Shown piece after piece: positions 60,004 to 63,363 of a DNA stretch of 63,363 nt. Position numbers and translations under genes: made by a program. The first letter of the stretch is position 1, and each line of letters starts with the position of its first letter. The stretch comes from Lichenifustis flavocetrariae. Lineage in GTDB: Bacteria > Pseudomonadota > Alphaproteobacteria > Rhizobiales > Beijerinckiaceae. The stretch covers positions 1-63,363 of the forward strand of contig NZ_JAMOIM010000027.1 in the NCBI RefSeq assembly GCF_026130545.1, given 5' to 3'. The notes under the pieces were generated by a model. It was not told the DNA's origin. It ran no database searches and saw nothing but the letters and a program-made list of their open reading frames with translations.

Positions 60004-60572
60004 TCACGCCAGCAACCGGCTCGCATCCCGGTCGATGTAGGTCTCGAGGAACTGCTGGAGGCGTGGAGGACGCGGTTGCCGGAAGATGTCGGCCGGGTGC
60101 CGTCGAGGACGATTCTGCCACGGTCGAGGAAGGCGACGCGCTGCGCGGCGGACACAACCAAGCCGATCTCGTGCGAGACGACGACCATTGTCATCCCCTC
60201 GGGCGCGAGGTCCTTTATGGCGGCCAGAACCACCTTGCCCGCGACGTCCTGGGGCCAATTGGTGCTGGCGTCGCCCTTCCTCTTGACGAGGTCGGTATTC
60301 GCCACGCTGATCGGCGAGCTGAAGGCATACTGCTCCATGCGCATCTTGGTGATGGTGGCCGGGTCGGCCACCATGTCGAACCTCTTCACCGTCAGACCCG
60401 GGAGTACCCCTTCCCAGGGTAGCGCCACCCAGGTGACCTTGACGCCGAGCTCCTTGCCGCCCCCGCCGAACAGATCCACCTTGAGGCCGACATGCTCGCC
60501 CTCATTGACGTAGGCGAGGGGCGGGAAGTCTCCGTCCCGCCCCTCGGCACTCCGCGGGTTCGCACTCCCCAC
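60004..60572 (-). pseudogene. fusion remnant of amino-acid ABC genes (binding protein joined to ATPase tail)
   Basis: The first ~110 residues are part of a family 3 binding protein ('YVNEGEHVGLKVDLFGGG', 'VALPWEGVLPGLTVKRFDM', 'MRMEQYAFSSPISV'). Near 60240 the frame changes into the end of an amino-acid ABC ATPase ('EGMTMVVVSHEIGLVVSAAQ', 'VAFLDRGRIVLDGT'), then a frameshift moves the C-terminus ('PADIFRQPRPPRLQQFLETY') to another frame, stopping at 60004. The permease between them has been deleted. The N-terminal end is also lost. Confidence 0.8.
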
Positions 60573-60665
60573 GGGTCGGGGCGCATTTTACAACAATTTA
60601 CTCGTGCAATGCCGGCGCGAAGAGTTAGCGTCGAGCTAATTGCAGTCCCCGAATGGAGATGACCC

Positions 60666-61043
60666 ATGCCGTTCGCACGTATCGATCTACTTCATGGGAA
60701 ACCGGCCGACTACCGCGCCACCTTGGCCGACATCGTCTATCGCGGCATCGTCGATGTCCTGAAGGCGCCCGACGGCGACCGATTTGTCGTCGTCGGCGAG
60801 CATTCTTCCGAGAATTTGATCTACGACGCGAAGTTTCTCGGGTTCGAACGATCACCCGATTTCATCCTGGTTCAGGTCACCAGCACAGTCGGCAACGAAC
60901 CGACGACGAAATTTGCCTTCTATCGGTTTATCGCCGACGAGCTCAAGGCCAAGCTCAATGTCCGCCCGGATGACATTATGATCAATCTCGTCTTCGTGAA
61001 GCGGGAGGACTGGTCGTTCGGTGCGGGCGAGCCGTGGACTTGA
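60666..61043 (+). CDS. tautomerase-family protein, 125 aa
   Basis: Same family as the protein at 49828: catalytic Pro after Met ('MPFARIDLLHGKPADYRAT'), 'DGDRFVVVGEHSSENLIYD', 'NLVFVKREDWSFGAGEPW'. GGAG is seven bases upstream. It is isolated from other metabolic genes, between an ABC pseudogene and the IS graveyard. Complete and apparently intact. Confidence 0.85.
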   Translation: MPFARIDLLHGKPADYRATLADIVYRGIVDVLKAPDGDRFVVVGEHSSENLIYDAKFLGFERSPDFILVQVTSTVGNEPTTKFAFYRFIADELKAKLNVRPDDIMINLVFVKREDWSFGAGEPWT

Positions 61044-61590
61044 GGGTTTAATACAGGGCGTAGCGCCGCCATATTGCGGCCGAGGCGCTTCAAGGAACGG
61101 AAGGCGATGCTAGCGGATCCGGCTCACTTCTAAGTCTCGATGTGATGTTCGGCAAGTTCACCACCAAAATCGGCAAGACAATCACGTCGGCCTGAATAAG
61201 GATGCGTGCCGACCTTGATCCAAGGCGGGGCTTATTTGGGCTATGGCTGACGGAAACTTGACCGTTCTTCGTGGCGGCAGCCGCGGCAGTCATCATCCGA
61301 GCCTTTAGCGCCGGGGTGATGCTTTCGAGATGAACAGGCAGTCGCACACCTCCGCGACAGTTGTGCCGACTACTTCCCGCGCGACGATGCGTCACCGGTT
61401 TGCCCGTTGTCGCGATGCGGTTCGGCATCAGCAAAGAGGGACTGCCGGTATTCCGTGTGCTGTTAAAAGTTTTTCTGTGTTGACGCGCCAGCGCTGCGTC
61501 GAGAACAGGTGTCCACATCTTATGGAAAACAACGGCAAATTCGCTGTTCCGCGTGAATGAGCCGGGAAACAGCTGTTTGGAGCCGCGGGA
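61044..61590. other. gap with no gene recognised
   Basis: About 550 bp of mixed, lower-GC sequence with small unassignable frames between the tautomerase and the integrase fragment. No conserved element seen. Confidence 0.45.
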
Positions 61591-61785
61591 CTAAGCAGAA
61601 GCGACAAACTGGCGAAAGACGAATCTGTCCAACTCGGGATGGATGAGAAGAACGCGAATCGAGGAATGTGTCTTTGTTCGCTTGAGAGCATTCGGCCTGA
61701 TGTGAATCAAGCCGGTTGTCAGATCGATGTCGTCGGACGCAAGACCAGCACCTTCGCTTAGTCTCAGCATCTGGTACCATGCCAA
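61591..61785 (-). pseudogene. tyrosine recombinase (integrase) fragment
   Basis: A 65-residue frame reading 'LRLSEGAGLASDDIDLTTGL' then 'IHIRPNALKRTKTHSSIRVL' and 'LIHPELDRFV', the N-terminal part of the catalytic domain of a phage-type integrase. The catalytic Arg region is present, but the HxxR and Tyr-containing C-terminal part is missing. Mobile-element debris. Confidence 0.65.
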
Positions 61786-61800
61786 TTGTGGTACCCAGAT
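61769..61800. repeat. imperfect inverted repeat next to the integrase fragment
   Basis: ATCTGG-TACCA (61769-61779) and TGGTACCCAGAT (61789-61800) form an inverted repeat with one unpaired base around a 9-base loop. Possibly part of a recombination site or of an insertion-sequence end. Confidence 0.45.
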
Positions 61801-62434
61801 AAGTGAGTATGCGTGGATGTGCGCGATGTATCGTCATCGCCTCAAGCCTCACGCTTTGCTGGAGCCGTGCCACCATGCCGGTGATCTGCGAGCCGAACGT
61901 AAGGGCGATCTCTGGAGCACGCGTGCGCAGGCTCCTCGCAACCCGCGACCGCTGCCGCCCAGGACCGATCGGCCCGCCACCAATATACGCTGTCGCGTCG
62001 CGCCATGTTGGCTGCAATGCCCATCCGACACCCCATGGGTACAGGCGGGTGTACAGGTCCGTGCACAACTGCGACTCTCCGGCTGTCGAGAGCCGAATTT
62101 CGCAAATCTTATCCAGAAATTGGCTGAGTACTGGCTGGGGCGGGAGGAGCCCCAGCCAGTACTAAGATCCCTTGCAGGTGCCCGGGCGCGTACAACGCCA
62201 CGTTACAATGCAGTGTACAATGGCCACTTAAAACCGCAACAGATTCTCCCGCTCTTGCAGGGCACCTAACTCGGGTAACGGCGGTTCAGATTGTGTTTGG
62301 GCTAGCTCACTAGACCCGATGATTGCTGGGCCTGAGGGTGGTCCGTCATCCGATATGCGACGGTACGAAAGTTGAGCAGGATCGCCGGCACAGAGCCTCA
62401 CGGATAGGAGACGGGCCACATAGACCGTACCGGT
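61801..62434. other. gap with inverted repeat but no gene recognised
   Basis: About 630 bp with no recognisable coding sequence. The main feature is the perfect 15-bp hairpin at 62127-62163. Short open frames are not similar to any family I know. Confidence 0.45.
62127..62163. repeat. perfect 15-bp inverted repeat with 7-base loop
   Basis: AGTACTGGCTGGGGC (62127-62141) and GCCCCAGCCAGTACT (62149-62163) are exact reverse complements around gggagga. No T-run follows on either strand, so it is not a typical terminator. Located among insertion-sequence and integrase remnants, it could be a transposon end, a REP-like element or a recombination site. Confidence 0.85.
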
Positions 62435-62619
62435 TTATTGGCTTGAATGTTCACAAGGAGCGGATTTTGATCTCGGTCGCTGAGAGCGGGAGGTCTGGCG
62501 CTGTCGAATACCTCGGTGAGATCGACAACGACCCTGATGCGATCCGGAAGTTATGCGAGCAGCTCGGGCGTCAGGGCAAGCCGTTAGCGTTTTGCTACGA
62601 GGCGCGATCGTGCGGTTAA
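62435..62619 (+). pseudogene. IS110-family transposase N-terminal fragment
   Basis: The frame reads 'FIGLNVHKERILISVAESGR', 'VEYLGEIDNDPDAIRKL' and 'LAFCYEARSCG', the start of the DEDD domain of IS110 transposases, then stops. The first catalytic Asp is replaced by Asn ('GLNVHK' for 'GLDVHK'). Only about a sixth of the protein is left. Confidence 0.82.
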
Positions 62620-62697
62620 GCTTACATCACGACCTCGACCATCTGCGCGGCCACTCGTCAATCATCTTCGCCTGCGGACATTTACCGGACACGGATC

Positions 62698-62936
62698 ACG
62701 ACCCCGCGTCGCAACCGATGCCGTCGCGGCTCGAGAACGCGCCCGGTCTGCGACGTGATCTGCCTGAGATACGCGCTGGTGGACGATTGGATGGACGGCT
62801 ACGCACTCGAACCGGGAAGCGTCACGATCGGCATCGATGATACCTGCGACGTAGTGCACGGCCGCAGCAACTGGTGCTTTTTAACGCGCACCATGATGCG
62901 CGCTGCCTCCTGCCGATTTACGTTTAAATCGGCGTA
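62698..62936 (+). pseudogene. IS1380-family transposase fragment
   Basis: Three frame pieces in order match the IS1380 N-terminal half: 'SRLENAPGLR' (from about 62713), 'DVICLRYALVDDWMDGYA' with 'IGIDDTCDVVHG' (from about 62750), and 'QLVLFNAHHDARCLLPIYV' (about 62873-62930). At least two frameshifts separate them (near 62748 and 62870) and a stop ends the fragment. Contains the first catalytic Asp region but no further DDE residues. Confidence 0.8.
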
Positions 62937-63024
62937 GGGTTCCGACGCCGATCGGCATGGTGCGTACCTGAATTATCAGTGCTGGCAGGGTCACCTGCCG
63001 AAGCCGTTGCACAGCGATGCTGTG

Positions 63025-63213
63025 CACAGCGAAATGTCCACCTTCGCCGAAAGCATCGCGGCTGGCAAAACTGCCGTGACCGCGGCTGTCATCGAGACGT
63101 GCTCCAATGGGCAGACCGAAGGCCAAGTCACCAAATTGAAGCTCTTGAAACGGCAGATGCCTGGGTGCTCAGCGGTCAATTTGCAGCGCGCGAACTCGGT
63201 GCGCAAAGGCTGA
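63025..63213 (+). pseudogene. ISL3-family transposase C-terminal fragment
   Basis: The frame 'EMSTFAESIAAGKTAVTAAV' followed by 'SNGQTEGQVTKLKLLKRQM' matches the last part of ISL3-type transposases, including the region of the final catalytic Glu. The N-terminal part is missing. The remaining ~150 bases to the window end hold nothing I recognise. Confidence 0.72.
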
Positions 63214-63363
63214 GGCGACTGACAATTTGCACACAAATTTTGTCAGAGCTAACTTCAGCCTCGAATGTGGCTTCAGCAGGCCTTGAGAGTATCCGGCATG
63301 AGCACCCCACGTTTCGGAGCCGCGCGTGAGGCGCGATGATGGCCACTCCGATGAGGTAGAGGG

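Noticed and set aside
1-63363. tRNA, rRNA, CRISPR arrays, plasmid origin (repABC)
   Set aside because: None was seen on reading; a covariance-model or profile scan would be needed to exclude small RNAs fully.

Overview
The window is 63 kb of high-GC DNA with codon use and gene content typical of an alphaproteobacterium. Hyphomicrobiales is my best guess, from the many ABC uptake operons, the FCD-type GntR and LacI regulators, the PaoABC-type aldehyde oxidoreductase and the IS630/IS110/IS1380 remnants; this is inferred from gene content only. It looks like accessory DNA (megaplasmid or genomic island): catabolic and transport cassettes separated by truncated genes, dead insertion sequences and a relaxase remnant. 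I saw no rRNA, tRNA, CRISPR array or replication origin.

Layout. 0-2.8 kb: a truncated ABC ATPase tail, an unknown small protein and an unknown HELAH metallopeptidase-like protein. 2.8-9.8 kb: a GntR-controlled cassette that fits D-hydroxyproline catabolism (polar amino-acid ABC transporter, DapA-family deaminase, and a 966-residue protein fusing the three subunits usually encoded as separate dehydrogenase genes). 10-17 kb: a headless LacI remnant, an intact LacI with a candidate operator, and an RbsABC-type sugar transporter followed by a lactonase-like metallo-hydrolase.

17.1-32.4 kb is the most interesting part. A branched-chain-type ABC transporter (livKHMGF order) with a GntR regulator and a cupin runs leftward. 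From the same intergenic region a tight ten-gene operon runs rightward: cupin, SDR, aspartate-dehydrogenase-like enzyme, DadA-like oxidase, proline-racemase-family protein, a single-chain cobalamin-dependent mutase-like protein with a DxHxxG B12 site, a second proline-racemase-family protein with a Ser/Cys active site, alpha/beta-hydrolase, NIPSNAP protein and 3-hydroxyacyl-CoA-dehydrogenase-like enzyme. Each family is recognisable, but I know no described pathway with this combination. It is the best candidate for an undescribed catabolic system.

32.4-36.5 kb is decayed: a sugar ABC operon with an intact MalG-like permease, a MalF-like gene broken by a 10-bp repeat expansion and a nonsense codon, and a binding-protein tail fused in frame to a relaxase tail, next to a dead IS630 element. 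36.5-41 kb: a LysR regulator with a near-perfect palindrome at its own start, divergent from two SDRs, a quinone-reductase-like MDR and an NADP-binding reductase. 41-43.4 kb: IS630 debris, a ThrE/YjjP-type exporter and a GFA-family protein.

43.6-52 kb is a leftward set for quinone-linked respiration: poxB, tautomerase, cupin, mqo, cydA, cydB, fumC. Pyruvate and malate could feed electrons to quinone and a cyanide-insensitive-type bd oxidase without passing through NADH. 52.2-56 kb: paoABC molybdenum aldehyde oxidoreductase. 57-59.9 kb: a divergent winged-helix/STAND-ATPase regulator. 60-63.4 kb: a fused ABC pseudogene, a second tautomerase, and a graveyard of integrase, IS110, IS1380 and ISL3 fragments around a perfect 15-bp inverted repeat.
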